Source: Pseudomonas tolaasii NCPPB 2192 (GTDB taxonomy: Bacteria; Pseudomonadota; Gammaproteobacteria; Pseudomonadales; Pseudomonadaceae). Taken from it: a stretch of DNA of 64,000 nucleotides. The translations under genes were made by a program, and so were the position numbers. Shown one piece after another: positions 26,329-34,642 of the stretch; the stretch's first letter is position 1; every line of letters starts with the position of its first letter. Under the pieces are notes generated by a model. The model made no database searches. It had not been told where the DNA came from and saw nothing but the letters and a program-made list of their open reading frames with translations. Location: positions 6,728,798 to 6,792,797 of the forward strand of contig NZ_PHHD01000001.1 in NCBI RefSeq assembly GCF_002813445.1, given 5' to 3'.

Positions 26329-27054
26329 ATGAGCAAGCCACTGATCATCATCACCGGCGCCAGTTCCGGTATCGGCGAAGCCACCGCCCGCCGGTTGTCG
26401 GCGGCCGGTCACCCGCTGCTGCTGTTGGCGCGCCGTATCGACCGCCTTGAAAAACTGGCCCTGCCGAACACCCTCAACCGTGGCGTGGACATCACCGACC
26501 GCGCCGCCCTGGTCGCAGCCGTGAAAGAAGCCGAAGCCCAATTCGGCCCGGCCGATGCACTGATCAACAACGCCGGTGTGATGCTGCTGGGCGCGGTCAG
26601 CGAGCAAGACCCGGCACAGTGGGAGCAGATGCTCGACGTCAACGTGAAGGGCCTGCTCAACGGCATCCACGCGGTGGCCGGCAGCATGGTCGCGCGCAAG
26701 GGCGGCACCATCATCAACGTCAGCTCGGTGGCCGGGCGCAAGACCTTCCCCAACCACGTCGCTTATGTCGGCACCAAATTCGCGGTGCACGGGATTTCGG
26801 AAAACCTGCGCGAGGAATTGTCCCCCAGCAATGTGCGCGTAATCACCATTGCGCCGGGCGCGGTGGAGACTGAGTTGCTCAGCCACACCACGGATGAGGC
26901 GATCAAAACCGGGTATCAGGCCTGGAAGCAGGACATGGGCGGCACGGTGCTCAGCGCTGATGATGTGGCGTCGGCGATTGCCTATGCCTACCAACAGCCG
27001 CAGCATGTGTGCATTCGCGAGATTGTGTTGGCGGCGACGCGCCAGCAGCCGTAA
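26329..27054 (+). CDS. SDR family oxidoreductase
   Basis: A 241-residue short-chain dehydrogenase. It has TGASSGIGEATARRL (NAD(P) loop), NNAGVM, catalytic Ser in INVSSVAGRKTFP and the HVAYVGTKFAV stretch with YxxxK. This clade resembles YdfG-like 3-hydroxy acid or serine dehydrogenases, but the substrate is unproven. CAGGAG lies 7 bases upstream of the ATG. It is divergent from the LysR gene at 25336-26217. Confidence 0.9.
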   Translation: MSKPLIIITGASSGIGEATARRLSAAGHPLLLLARRIDRLEKLALPNTLNRGVDITDRAALVAAVKEAEAQFGPADALINNAGVMLLGAVSEQDPAQWEQMLDVNVKGLLNGIHAVAGSMVARKGGTIINVSSVAGRKTFPNHVAYVGTKFAVHGISENLREELSPSNVRVITIAPGAVETELLSHTTDEAIKTGYQAWKQDMGGTVLSADDVASAIAYAYQQPQHVCIREIVLAATRQQP

Positions 27055-27082
27055 CCAAAAACCTGCTGATAACGCCTTCCAA

Positions 27083-27172
27083 TGTGGGAGCTGGCTTGCC
27101 TGCGATGGCGGTGGGTCAGCCTGAAAGTGTATTGGCTGACCGACCGCCATCGCAGGCAAGCCAGCTCCCACA
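27083..27172. repeat. REPIN, family A copy 6
   Basis: Complete family A doublet between convergent SDR and sigma-factor genes. Confidence 0.9.
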
Positions 27173-27180
27173 GGTGATCT

Positions 27181-28404
27181 TCATTGTCTGGGGGGGTTGA
27201 GCTCGGCCAGGCGCCGCTCTAAAAAGCGTTGCTCTGGCGCTTGCCCGGTCAGTGACAGGGCTTTTTCATAGGCGTCCCGCGCCTCGTCAACCCGCCCCAA
27301 CTGCCGGCAAAATTCCCCGCGCGCCGAATGTGCCAGGTGGTAATCCTGCAACTCACCCCGCAGCAAAAGCCCCTCCACCAACTGCAACCCCGCCAGCGCG
27401 CCCTGCCCCATCGCCACCGCCACGGCGCGGTTCAGTTCGATCACCGGCGAGGGCATTTGCCCCAGCAGCACATCATAAAGCCCGACGATTTCCTGCCAGT
27501 CCGTTTCCTCGGCACTGGCCGCCTCGGCATGCACCGCGGCAATGGCCGCTTGCAGGCAATACGGGCCGTACCGCCCGGTGGTCAGCGCCTGTTCCACCAG
27601 CGTGCAGCCTTCAACAATCGAGGCGGCGTCCCACAGGCTGCGGTCCTGTTTCTCCAGCAACACCAGCTCTCCGTCAGCCGAGGTGCGCGCGGTGCGGCGG
27701 GATTCGTGCAGCAGCATCAGCGCCAGCAGCCCCATGACTTCAGGCTCGGGGAGCAACTCCACAAGCAGGCGGCCGAGGCGAATCGCTTCGCCGGTCAACT
27801 CTCCGCGGGTTACGTCGGCGCCGAGGGACGCCGAATAGCCCTCGTTGAACACCAGGTAAATCACGCGCAGCACGCTGTCGAGGCGTTCGGGCAACTCGGC
27901 ACGGGACGGCACTTGATAGGGGATTTTCGCCTCGCGGATCTTGCCCTTGGCGCGCACGATGCGTTGGGCGATGGTGGTGGGGCTGGCCAGAAACGCGCGG
28001 GCGATTTCCTCGGTGGTGAGGTCGCAGATCTCGCGCAGGGTCAGCGCCGCCTGGGCGTCGGCGGCCAGTGCCGGGTGGCAGCAGGTGAAGATCAGGCGCA
28101 GGCGGTCGTCTTCCACGTCGTCTTCACTCCAGTCAGCCGCTTCCAGCGCGTCGGCCTGTTCCTGCAATAGCGGGGTGAACCGCGCCTGGCGGCGCAGACG
28201 GTCGATGGCTTTGAAGCGGCCGGTGGAGACCAGCCACGCCCGTGGGTTATCGGGCACGCCGTCTTGCGGCCAGCGCTGTACTGCGATGAAAAATGCCTCG
28301 TGCAGCGCCTCTTCGGCCAAATCGAAATCACCGAGCAAGCGAATCAGCGTCGCCAATACGCGCCGTGATTCGCTGCGGTAAATCGCCTCGAGCCGGGACT
28401 TCAA
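27181..28404 (-). CDS. ECF sigma factor of the DUF6596 (ECF42-like) type
   Basis: A 407-residue protein. Residues about 1-165 carry sigma regions 2 and 4 (RVLATLIRLLGDFDLAEEALHEAF; LRLIFTCCHPALAADAQAALTLREICDLTTEEIARAFL). A long C-terminal extension follows (RLDSVLRVIYLVFNEGYSAS, ELNRAVAVAMGQG, TPR-like helices), the DUF6596 hallmark of ECF42. It starts at TTG 28404, overlapping the upstream AHSA1-like stop as TTGA. The usual partner, a DGPF/YciI protein, is two genes upstream. No anti-sigma is seen, matching this group, which is controlled by the C-terminal part. Confidence 0.88.
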   Translation of the reverse strand: MKSRLEAIYRSESRRVLATLIRLLGDFDLAEEALHEAFFIAVQRWPQDGVPDNPRAWLVSTGRFKAIDRLRRQARFTPLLQEQADALEAADWSEDDVEDDRLRLIFTCCHPALAADAQAALTLREICDLTTEEIARAFLASPTTIAQRIVRAKGKIREAKIPYQVPSRAELPERLDSVLRVIYLVFNEGYSASLGADVTRGELTGEAIRLGRLLVELLPEPEVMGLLALMLLHESRRTARTSADGELVLLEKQDRSLWDAASIVEGCTLVEQALTTGRYGPYCLQAAIAAVHAEAASAEETDWQEIVGLYDVLLGQMPSPVIELNRAVAVAMGQGALAGLQLVEGLLLRGELQDYHLAHSARGEFCRQLGRVDEARDAYEKALSLTGQAPEQRFLERRLAELNPPRQ

Positions 28405-28877
28405 TCGCGCATACGCTCGGTCACCAGCGTCACCAGGCGGTCCAGGCTCTGGCCCCAGCCATCATGGAAACCCATGGCCTCGTGGGCGGCTTTGTCTTCG
28501 GCGCTCCAGTGCCGGGCGCGGGCGGTGTAGAGGGTTTTGCCGTCGACTTCCTCAAAGGTCACTTCGGCGGTCATAAACGGCTTGCCGGACGGAATCCAGC
28601 CGGGCGCGAAGGCGTCGGTAAATACCAGACGGTTCGGCGCGTCGATTTCCAGAAACACCCCAGACGTCGGGTATTCCGCGCCATCCGGCGCGCGCATCAG
28701 GGTGCGAAACAGGCCGCCAACCCACAGGTTCATTTCGCACTCGGGGGTGGTCATGCCGTGGGGGCCCCACCATTCTTGCAACAGCTCGGGGGTGGTCCAG
28801 GCACGGAAAACGCGGGCGCGCGGGGCGTCGATCACGCGGCTGATGGACAGTTCAAATTCGGCAGTTTGCGGGGTCAT
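28401..28877 (-). CDS. SRPBCC / AHSA1-like protein
   Basis: A 158-residue protein of the START-like AHSA1 family: FELSISRVIDAPRARVFRAWTTPELLQEWWGP is the family opening and HDGWGQSLDRLVTLV the end. Such proteins bind hydrophobic ligands. Many are co-transcribed with ECF42 sigma factors and DGPF proteins, as here. It overlaps the sigma-factor start by 4 bases. Confidence 0.85.
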   Translation of the reverse strand: MTPQTAEFELSISRVIDAPRARVFRAWTTPELLQEWWGPHGMTTPECEMNLWVGGLFRTLMRAPDGAEYPTSGVFLEIDAPNRLVFTDAFAPGWIPSGKPFMTAEVTFEEVDGKTLYTARARHWSAEDKAAHEAMGFHDGWGQSLDRLVTLVTERMRD

Positions 28878-28911
28878 GGGGTCAACCTCCTGAGTCTTAT
28901 GATTATTGGGG

Positions 28912-29256
28912 TCAGAGATTCAATTCGCGCACGGGGCGCACTTCCACACTGCCGACCCGGGCGGCCGGAATGCCACCGGCCACCTGGATCGCTTCGTTCA
29001 AGTCCTTGGCCTCGATCAGGTAAAACCCGGCGAGCTGCTCCTTGGTTTCGGCGAACGGCCCGTCGGTGATCGACAACTTGCCATTGCGCATGCGCACGGT
29101 GGTGGCGGTGCTCACCGACTCCAGCGGCTCGGCTGCGAGCATGCGCCCGCTGGCCGCAATGGCCTCGGCGTAGGCAAAACATTCCGGATCTGCCGGGCTG
29201 TCGGGCGAGGTGTGCAGCACCTGTTCGTTGCTGTAGATCAGGCAGAGGTATTTCAT
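28912..29256 (-). CDS. YciI-related DGPF-domain protein
   Basis: A 114-residue protein: MKYLCLIYSNEQVLHTSPD opens the YCII fold and TDGPFAETKEQLAGFYLIEAKDLNEAI carries the diagnostic DGPF. It sits upstream of the AHSA1 and ECF sigma genes on the same strand. In this family DGPF proteins are the typical target or partner of ECF42 sigma factors. Its biochemical role is not established. Confidence 0.88.
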   Translation of the reverse strand: MKYLCLIYSNEQVLHTSPDSPADPECFAYAEAIAASGRMLAAEPLESVSTATTVRMRNGKLSITDGPFAETKEQLAGFYLIEAKDLNEAIQVAGGIPAARVGSVEVRPVRELNL

Positions 29257-29298
29257 GGGAGGCTCCGTTTTCGGCTTATCAACTATAGTCCTGCGCGT

Positions 29299-29718
29299 TC
29301 AGGGTTCCAGCCCGAACAGCGCGGTGCCGCTTTCCATGTCGAACGGCGCCGACCAGTGCTCATGCACCACTTTCCACTGGCCATCGATGCGTTGATAACC
29401 GGCGGTCACGCGCATCCAGCAGGCATTCACCACGCCATCCGGCCCGGCGCCGCCGCAATGGGCCAGCCAGTGGGCGAAGGCGCTGTCTGGCGCTTCAACG
29501 ATGTGCAGCTCGTGAAACTCGAAAATACCGGGGCCGGGGCAATGCTTCATGCAGGCGTCCCAATGCGCGCGGTAGGCCGCCTTGCCCTTGAATTGCAGCG
29601 CGGTCACCGCGTCGAACGAGACGATATCGTCGGCGTAATAGCTGACAATCTTGTCGATGTCGCGGGCCAGTACGGCTTGTTTCCATTGCTCGATCAGGGT
29701 GTTGATGGCAGTGCTCAT
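29299..29718 (-). CDS. SnoaL/SgcJ-like (DUF4440) protein
   Basis: A 139-residue NTF2-fold protein (INTLIEQWKQAVLARDIDKIVSYYADDIVSFDAV; GPDGVVNACWMRVTAGYQRIDGQWKVVHEHWSAPF). These small alpha+beta barrel proteins are often enzyme-like or ligand-binding, and this one is the first gene of the ECF42 cluster. No signal peptide is seen. Confidence 0.85.
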   Translation of the reverse strand: MSTAINTLIEQWKQAVLARDIDKIVSYYADDIVSFDAVTALQFKGKAAYRAHWDACMKHCPGPGIFEFHELHIVEAPDSAFAHWLAHCGGAGPDGVVNACWMRVTAGYQRIDGQWKVVHEHWSAPFDMESGTALFGLEP

Positions 29719-29865
29719 GGCGGTACTCCTTTGGGTGGAAAATCACGGAAGACACCCTTGGTCGAATGGCCCACCGGCCAATCGACAGCCCGTTGAAAAA
29801 TAATTTCGCCCCTGGCAAAGCCGCTAGAATCCACGCCTCTTTGTAGGATTTGGGATGTACCCCCG

Positions 29866-30369
29866 ATGGAAACCCGCCTCGTCCCCTATGAGACGCTGAG
29901 CCTTGTGCAAAAACAGCAACTCGACACCCTGCAAGTGCACGCCGAGCAACTGGCGTATTCCGGCGATATCCACTGCGCGCTGAACAGCCTGCTGGTCAAC
30001 CCCAACCCCGCCGCCGTCAAGGGCTTCGCCCTGCTCGCCGATGAAACCCCCGTGGCCTTCCTGCTGCTCAAACGCCCGCCGTGCCTGCCCCACTGGGCGG
30101 ATGCACACAGCGCCACGCTGCACGCGCTGCAAGTGGATCGCGCGCAGCAGGGCCGAGGGTTTGGCAAGGCGTGTTTGCAGGCGCTGCCGGAGGCGGCGCG
30201 CCAAGCCTGGCCAGAGATCAAGGCGCTGGAATTGTCGGTGGACGCGGAGAATGTGGCGGCGATGGGGTTGTATCTTGGGGCGGGATGGGTGGATAGCGGG
30301 GAGGCGTATAAGGGGCGTATCGGTTACGAACGCCGGCTGGCGCTGGTGGTGAGTTCAGCCGGGAAATGA
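29866..30369 (+). CDS. GNAT family N-acetyltransferase
   Basis: A 167-residue protein. ATLHALQVDRAQQGRGFGKACLQALPEAA contains the acetyl-CoA-binding motif (Q/RxxGxG/A) and LELSVDAENVAAMGLYLGAGWVDSGE matches the conserved C-terminal strand and helix. The acceptor is unknown. It diverges from the SnoaL-like gene and ends at a palindrome shared with a convergent gene. Confidence 0.85.
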   Translation: METRLVPYETLSLVQKQQLDTLQVHAEQLAYSGDIHCALNSLLVNPNPAAVKGFALLADETPVAFLLLKRPPCLPHWADAHSATLHALQVDRAQQGRGFGKACLQALPEAARQAWPEIKALELSVDAENVAAMGLYLGAGWVDSGEAYKGRIGYERRLALVVSSAGK

Positions 30370-30394
30370 GCACCTGGGGGGTTTGAGATGACAA

Positions 30395-30418
30395 CAAGAG
30401 CCGGCCAGCCGGCTCTTG
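30395..30418. terminator. Bidirectional terminator-like hairpin
   Basis: CAAGAGCCGGC (30395-30405) and GCCGGCTCTTG (30408-30418) form a perfect 11-bp stem around CA, between convergent GNAT and GyrI-like genes. The U-tract is weak, so the role is inferred from position. Confidence 0.65.
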
Positions 30419-30431
30419 CCAGAAACCGCCG

Positions 30432-30914
30432 TCAGCCGCGCTCTCCCACCGGCAACCAGATTTCCACGGTCCCGGTGCCCTTGCGCCCGTCAAAGTCGGC
30501 GCTGTAGCGCTCGAAATCCGCGCCCATCACCTTGTAGCCCGAGTGCGGCAGCCACTCGAACATGATGCGCTCGTAGGTTTGCTCCAGCGCCTGCACCGGC
30601 CCGTAATGGTGAAACACGGCATAGTTGAGCGGCGGGATTTCGATGAATTCGAAGTTGCGCGGTACGTCGCCCTTGCCCGGTACTTCAACCCCGGCCAGGT
30701 AATCGAATTCGCCGTGATGGGGGTTATGGCACACGCCGTAAGTCACACCGCCGACGCGGTTTTTGATGTCTTTGATGCAGGTGTCGAACAGCTCCCACAG
30801 CTTGGGAATATCGCCGATGGTGGCCTTCGAGTAACGCCCTTGTACACCGGCGATCACCAGTGCCTTGCCTGCTTCCATGCGTGGCTCTAACGGTTGTTTT
30901 GTCTGCTGATCCAT
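30432..30914 (-). CDS. GyrI-like / AraC effector-binding domain protein
   Basis: A 160-residue protein resembling the GyrI/Rob effector-binding fold: VAGVQGRYSKATIGDIPKLWELF in the first half, and IEIPPLNYAVFHHYGPVQALEQTYERIMFEWLPHSGYKVMGADFERY in the second, with the charged pocket segment FEIY-like. Stand-alone proteins of this type bind small molecules or interact with gyrase or efflux regulators. The ATG at 30914 has GGAGA upstream. Confidence 0.8.
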   Translation of the reverse strand: MDQQTKQPLEPRMEAGKALVIAGVQGRYSKATIGDIPKLWELFDTCIKDIKNRVGGVTYGVCHNPHHGEFDYLAGVEVPGKGDVPRNFEFIEIPPLNYAVFHHYGPVQALEQTYERIMFEWLPHSGYKVMGADFERYSADFDGRKGTGTVEIWLPVGERG

Positions 30915-31109
30915 ACGAACAGTCTCCTTCTTATGAGGGAACAAACCCGCATCGAGTATAGGGGGATATCCACGCGTTACTCCAAGCAGAAATTTTTCCT
31001 ACGTATCTGGACAACTGGCCATCATCGACCGTATTGTCTGCCCCGCAGGCCACCGCAGTGGCCGACGTCGCTCGGACGGTTCCGGGCGCTTACGTACTTC
31101 GAGGCCACA

Positions 31110-32321
31110 ATGGCAGACCAAGGTTCGCCGCGCCGCTTTGCGCGCATAGATCGACTCCCCCCTTACGTTTTCAATATCACTGCCGAGCTGAAGATGGCTG
31201 CGCGTCGGCGCGGCGAAGACATCATCGACTTGAGCATGGGTAACCCTGACGGCCCCACGCCACCGCACATCGTGGAAAAACTGGTGACCGTCGCCCAGCG
31301 CGAAGACACCCACGGCTACTCCACCTCCAAAGGCATTCCGCGCCTGCGCCGGGCGATTTCGCGCTGGTACAAGGACCGTTACGAAGTGGACATCGACCCC
31401 GAGTCGGAAGCCATCGTCACCATCGGTTCCAAGGAAGGCCTGGCGCACTTGATGCTGGCCACCCTCGACCAGGGTGACACCGTATTGGTGCCCAACCCCA
31501 GCTACCCGATTCACATCTACGGTGCCGTGATTGCCGGCGCCCAGGTGCGTTCGGTGCCGCTGGTGCCCGGCGTGGACTTCTTCGCCGAGCTGGAGCGGGC
31601 GATTCGCGGCTCGATCCCCAAGCCGAAAATGATGATTCTGGGTTTTCCGTCCAACCCCACCGCGCAGTGCGTGGAGCTGGATTTCTTCGAGCGCGTGATT
31701 GCCCTGGCCAAACAGTACGACGTGCTGGTGGTGCATGACCTGGCGTACGCCGACATCGTCTACGACGGCTGGAAAGCCCCGTCGATCATGCAGGTGCCGG
31801 GCGCCAAGGACATTGCGGTGGAGTTTTTCACCCTGTCCAAGAGCTACAACATGGCCGGCTGGCGCATTGGCTTTATGGTGGGCAACCCGGAACTGGTCAA
31901 CGCCCTGGCGCGCATCAAGAGTTACCACGATTACGGCACTTTCACCCCGCTGCAAGTGGCCGCGATTGCGGCACTGGAAGGCGACCAGCAGTGCGTGAAA
32001 GACATCGCCGAACAATACCGCCAGCGCCGCAACGTGCTGGTCAAGGGTCTGCATGAGCTGGGCTGGATGGTCGAGAACCCGAAGGCGTCGATGTACGTCT
32101 GGGCGAAGATCCCCGAGGCATACGCCGCCCTGGGTTCGCTGGAATTTGCCAAGAAGCTGCTGTTGGAAGCCAAGGTGTGTGTGTCGCCGGGGATCGGCTT
32201 TGGCGAGTATGGCGATGACCACGTGCGCTTTGCGCTGATCGAGAACCAGGACCGGATTCGTCAGGCGGTGCGCGGGATTCGGACAATGTTCCGCGCGGAT
32301 GGTCTCGGCCCCAAGGCCTGA
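31110..32321 (+). CDS. alaC: Alanine-type PLP aminotransferase AlaC
   Basis: A 403-residue class I/II aminotransferase, starting MADQGSPRRFARIDRLPPYVFN with GAGG 5 bases upstream. The PLP Lys is in FTLSKSYNMAGWRIGF, the substrate carboxylate Arg near the end in DDHVRFALIENQDR. It matches AlaC (YfdZ), which makes alanine from pyruvate and glutamate; other small aminotransferase specificity is possible. In Pseudomonas it is usually a stand-alone housekeeping gene, as here. Confidence 0.92.
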   Translation: MADQGSPRRFARIDRLPPYVFNITAELKMAARRRGEDIIDLSMGNPDGPTPPHIVEKLVTVAQREDTHGYSTSKGIPRLRRAISRWYKDRYEVDIDPESEAIVTIGSKEGLAHLMLATLDQGDTVLVPNPSYPIHIYGAVIAGAQVRSVPLVPGVDFFAELERAIRGSIPKPKMMILGFPSNPTAQCVELDFFERVIALAKQYDVLVVHDLAYADIVYDGWKAPSIMQVPGAKDIAVEFFTLSKSYNMAGWRIGFMVGNPELVNALARIKSYHDYGTFTPLQVAAIAALEGDQQCVKDIAEQYRQRRNVLVKGLHELGWMVENPKASMYVWAKIPEAYAALGSLEFAKKLLLEAKVCVSPGIGFGEYGDDHVRFALIENQDRIRQAVRGIRTMFRADGLGPKA

Positions 32322-32348
32322 CTCTAAGTAACTGAAGAAACCGGATTA

Positions 32349-32434
32349 GTGGGAGCTGGCTTGCCTGCGATGCAGACACCTCGGTGTTTCTGATGTACCG
32401 AGGTGATGCTATCGCAGGCAAGCCAGCTCCCACA
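32349..32434. repeat. REPIN, family A copy 7
   Basis: Family A doublet (left arm begins GTGGGAGCTGG) between convergent alaC and gntT. Confidence 0.88.
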
Positions 32435-32455
32435 TTGGGAACGATCAGTCGGTGA

Positions 32456-33808
32456 TTACACCACCAACGACAACAGCATGATGAAGATCAGCGCCACTAC
32501 GGACAGAATCGTCTCCATCGCCGTCCAGGTCTTGAACGTCTCGGCCACGGTCATGTTGAAGTACTGCTTCACCAGCCAGAACCCCGCATCGTTGACGTGA
32601 GACAGGATCAACGAACCCGCCCCCGTCGCCAGCACCAGCAGCTCACGGTTAACCCCCGGAATCATCCCCACCACCGGCACCACAATGCCTGCACCGGTAA
32701 TGGTCGCCACGGTGGCTGAACCGGTGGCCACACGAATCACCGCCGCCACCAGCCACGCCAGCAGAATCGGGTTGATCTGTGCGTTCACCGCCATGTGGCC
32801 GATCACGTCACCCACGCCGCTGGTAACCAGCATCTGTTTGAAGCCACCGCCGGCGCCGATGATCAGGATGATCGCGGCGGTCGGCGCCAGGCTGGCGTCG
32901 AGCAGCTTGAGGATTTGCTTGGAGCCGATGCCCTGGCGATGGCCAAAGGTGTACAGCGACAACAGCAACGCCAGCAGCAGCGCGGTGATCGGGTGGCCGA
33001 TCATGTCCATCCAGTTGCGAATGGCGTGGCCGTCCGGCAGGGCGATGTCGGCGAAGGTTTTGAGCAGCATCAGGAACACCGGCAGCAGCACGGTGATCAG
33101 GGTCACGCTGAAGCTGGGCAGGTCTTTGTTTTCCGGCTCGCGGGCCAGTTGGTCGACCAGTTCCTGGGACGGGTTGCCCGGAATGTACTTGGCGATAAAC
33201 GTACCGAAGATCGGCCCGGCGATGATGGCGGTCGGCAGCGCGACGATCAGCCCGTAGAGAATGGTCTTGCCGATATCAGCGCCAAACACGCCGATGGCCA
33301 GCAGCGGGCCCGGGTGCGGCGGCACCAGGCCGTGCACCGCTGACAAGCCGGCGAGCAGCGGGATGCCGATTTTGATCAGCGACACGCCGGTGCGGCGCGC
33401 CACGATAAACACCAGCGGAATCAGCAATACAAAGCCGATCTCGAAGAACAGCGGAATGCCCACCAGGAATGCGGCGAACATCATGGCCCACTGGACTTTC
33501 TCTTTGCCGAAGGCGCGGATCAGGGTCTGGGCGATCTGATCGGCGCCGCCGGATTCGGCCATCATCTTGCCGAGCATCGTACCCAGCGCAAGGATGATGC
33601 CGACAAAGCCGAGCACGCCGCCGAAGCCGTCCTGGAACGCCTTGATGATCTTGTCCACGGGCATGCCCGAGGTCAGGCCGAGGAAACCGGCCGCAATGAT
33701 CAGCGCGATGAACGGGTGCACCTTGAACTTGGTGATCAAAAAGATCAGCCCGATGATTGTGACCACTGCGTCTAGCAGCAGGTAGGACTCGTGGGACATG
33801 CCAAACAT
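32456..33808 (-). CDS. gntT: Gluconate:H+ symporter
   Basis: A 450-residue inner-membrane permease of the GntP family with about 12-14 hydrophobic helices. It begins MFGMSHESYLLLDAVVTIIGLIFL and shows the family segments GLVPPHPGPLLAIGVFGADIGKTILYG and LSHVNDAGFWLVKQYFN. It is downstream of gntK and near gntR; a perfect operator GATAGCGCTATC lies 58 bases before its start. It imports gluconate for phosphorylation by GntK. Confidence 0.92.
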   Translation of the reverse strand: MFGMSHESYLLLDAVVTIIGLIFLITKFKVHPFIALIIAAGFLGLTSGMPVDKIIKAFQDGFGGVLGFVGIILALGTMLGKMMAESGGADQIAQTLIRAFGKEKVQWAMMFAAFLVGIPLFFEIGFVLLIPLVFIVARRTGVSLIKIGIPLLAGLSAVHGLVPPHPGPLLAIGVFGADIGKTILYGLIVALPTAIIAGPIFGTFIAKYIPGNPSQELVDQLAREPENKDLPSFSVTLITVLLPVFLMLLKTFADIALPDGHAIRNWMDMIGHPITALLLALLLSLYTFGHRQGIGSKQILKLLDASLAPTAAIILIIGAGGGFKQMLVTSGVGDVIGHMAVNAQINPILLAWLVAAVIRVATGSATVATITGAGIVVPVVGMIPGVNRELLVLATGAGSLILSHVNDAGFWLVKQYFNMTVAETFKTWTAMETILSVVALIFIMLLSLVV

Positions 33809-33865
33809 GGGGGGTCTCTCCTGTTTGTTGTTGTTATTAAAGCCGGTGTTGAATCTTTCGCCGGG

Positions 33866-33877
33866 GATAGCGCTATC
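33866..33877. promoter_or_regulatory. GntR operator before gntT
   Basis: GATAGCGCTATC is a perfect 12-base palindrome. Near-identical sites stand before gntK and gntR, as expected for a LacI-type regulator that represses its own gene and targets. Confidence 0.8.
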
Positions 33878-33892
33878 TTTTCCGGCAAAAAA

Positions 33893-34426
33893 TTAATGGG
33901 TTGGTTCAAAGCCGTGTTGCAGCCACCAGGCATGGGTTTGCTCGGCCAGCTCCTCGACGCTGTCTTCGCTGGCATTGAGGGCCAGGGTCAGCGGCTCGCC
34001 CACGGGCGATTCAAGGGTGGCGAACTGGCTGTCGATCAGGCTTGCGGGCATGAAATGGCCGGGGCGATGGGACACGCGGTCGGCGGCCACGGCGCGGGTC
34101 AGCTCCAGAAACACGAACCCCAGGCCTGGCGCAGCTTCGCGCAGGTGGTCGCGGTATTTCTTTTTCAGGGCGGAACAGGTGAGCACCGGGTGCTCGCCGG
34201 CTTTGAGCGAGCGGCGCAGTTCATCGCAGAGGATGTCGAGCCAGCCGGCGCGGTCGTCGTCGTTGAGGGGGTGGCCGGCGCTCATCTTTTCGATGTTCGC
34301 GGCAGGGTGAAAGCTGTCGCCTTCAATGGCGGTGGCGCCGTTCAGACGGCACAAGGCCTCGCTCACGCTGGACTTGCCACAGCCGGAAACACCCATGATG
34401 ACCAGGGCGGTAACAGGTTGACTCAT
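33893..34426 (-). CDS. gntK: Gluconokinase
   Basis: A 177-residue small P-loop kinase (MSQPVTALVIMGVSGCGKSSVSEAL, Walker A GVSGCGKS; then GDSFHPAANIEKMSAGHPLNDDDRAGWL, the gluconokinase signature). It converts gluconate to 6-phosphogluconate. The ATG at 34426 matches the family length; the longer frame to 34543 is not supported. Operator GATAGCGCTACC lies at 34445-34456. Confidence 0.95.
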   Translation of the reverse strand: MSQPVTALVIMGVSGCGKSSVSEALCRLNGATAIEGDSFHPAANIEKMSAGHPLNDDDRAGWLDILCDELRRSLKAGEHPVLTCSALKKKYRDHLREAAPGLGFVFLELTRAVAADRVSHRPGHFMPASLIDSQFATLESPVGEPLTLALNASEDSVEELAEQTHAWWLQHGFEPTH

Positions 34427-34444
34427 GAAACACCTCAGGACGCA

Positions 34445-34456
34445 GATAGCGCTACC
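34445..34456. promoter_or_regulatory. GntR operator before gntK
   Basis: GATAGCGCTACC, one base off the perfect palindrome before gntT, lies 18 bases upstream of the gntK start. Confidence 0.78.
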
Positions 34457-34596
34457 TTTGCACGCTGTAAGGCTAGTGCAAAAACAGGCTTTTCCCGCGC
34501 CGTCTTGTCTTTTTTTATGGAGTGACGCGTGCATCCGCTCCAATCATTTGAACGGGATCAGGCAACCCAACGTTCAAGCATTTGCAGCCGTTTGGA

Positions 34597-34608
34597 GACA
34601 GCGCTACC
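34597..34608. promoter_or_regulatory. GntR operator before gntR (autoregulation)
   Basis: GACAGCGCTACC, the third copy of the GRYAGCGCTAYC motif, lies 34 bases upstream of the gntR start. Confidence 0.75.
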
Positions 34609-34642
34609 TTAGTGCCTCGATTTTTGTTTGGCAAGCCGCCTG

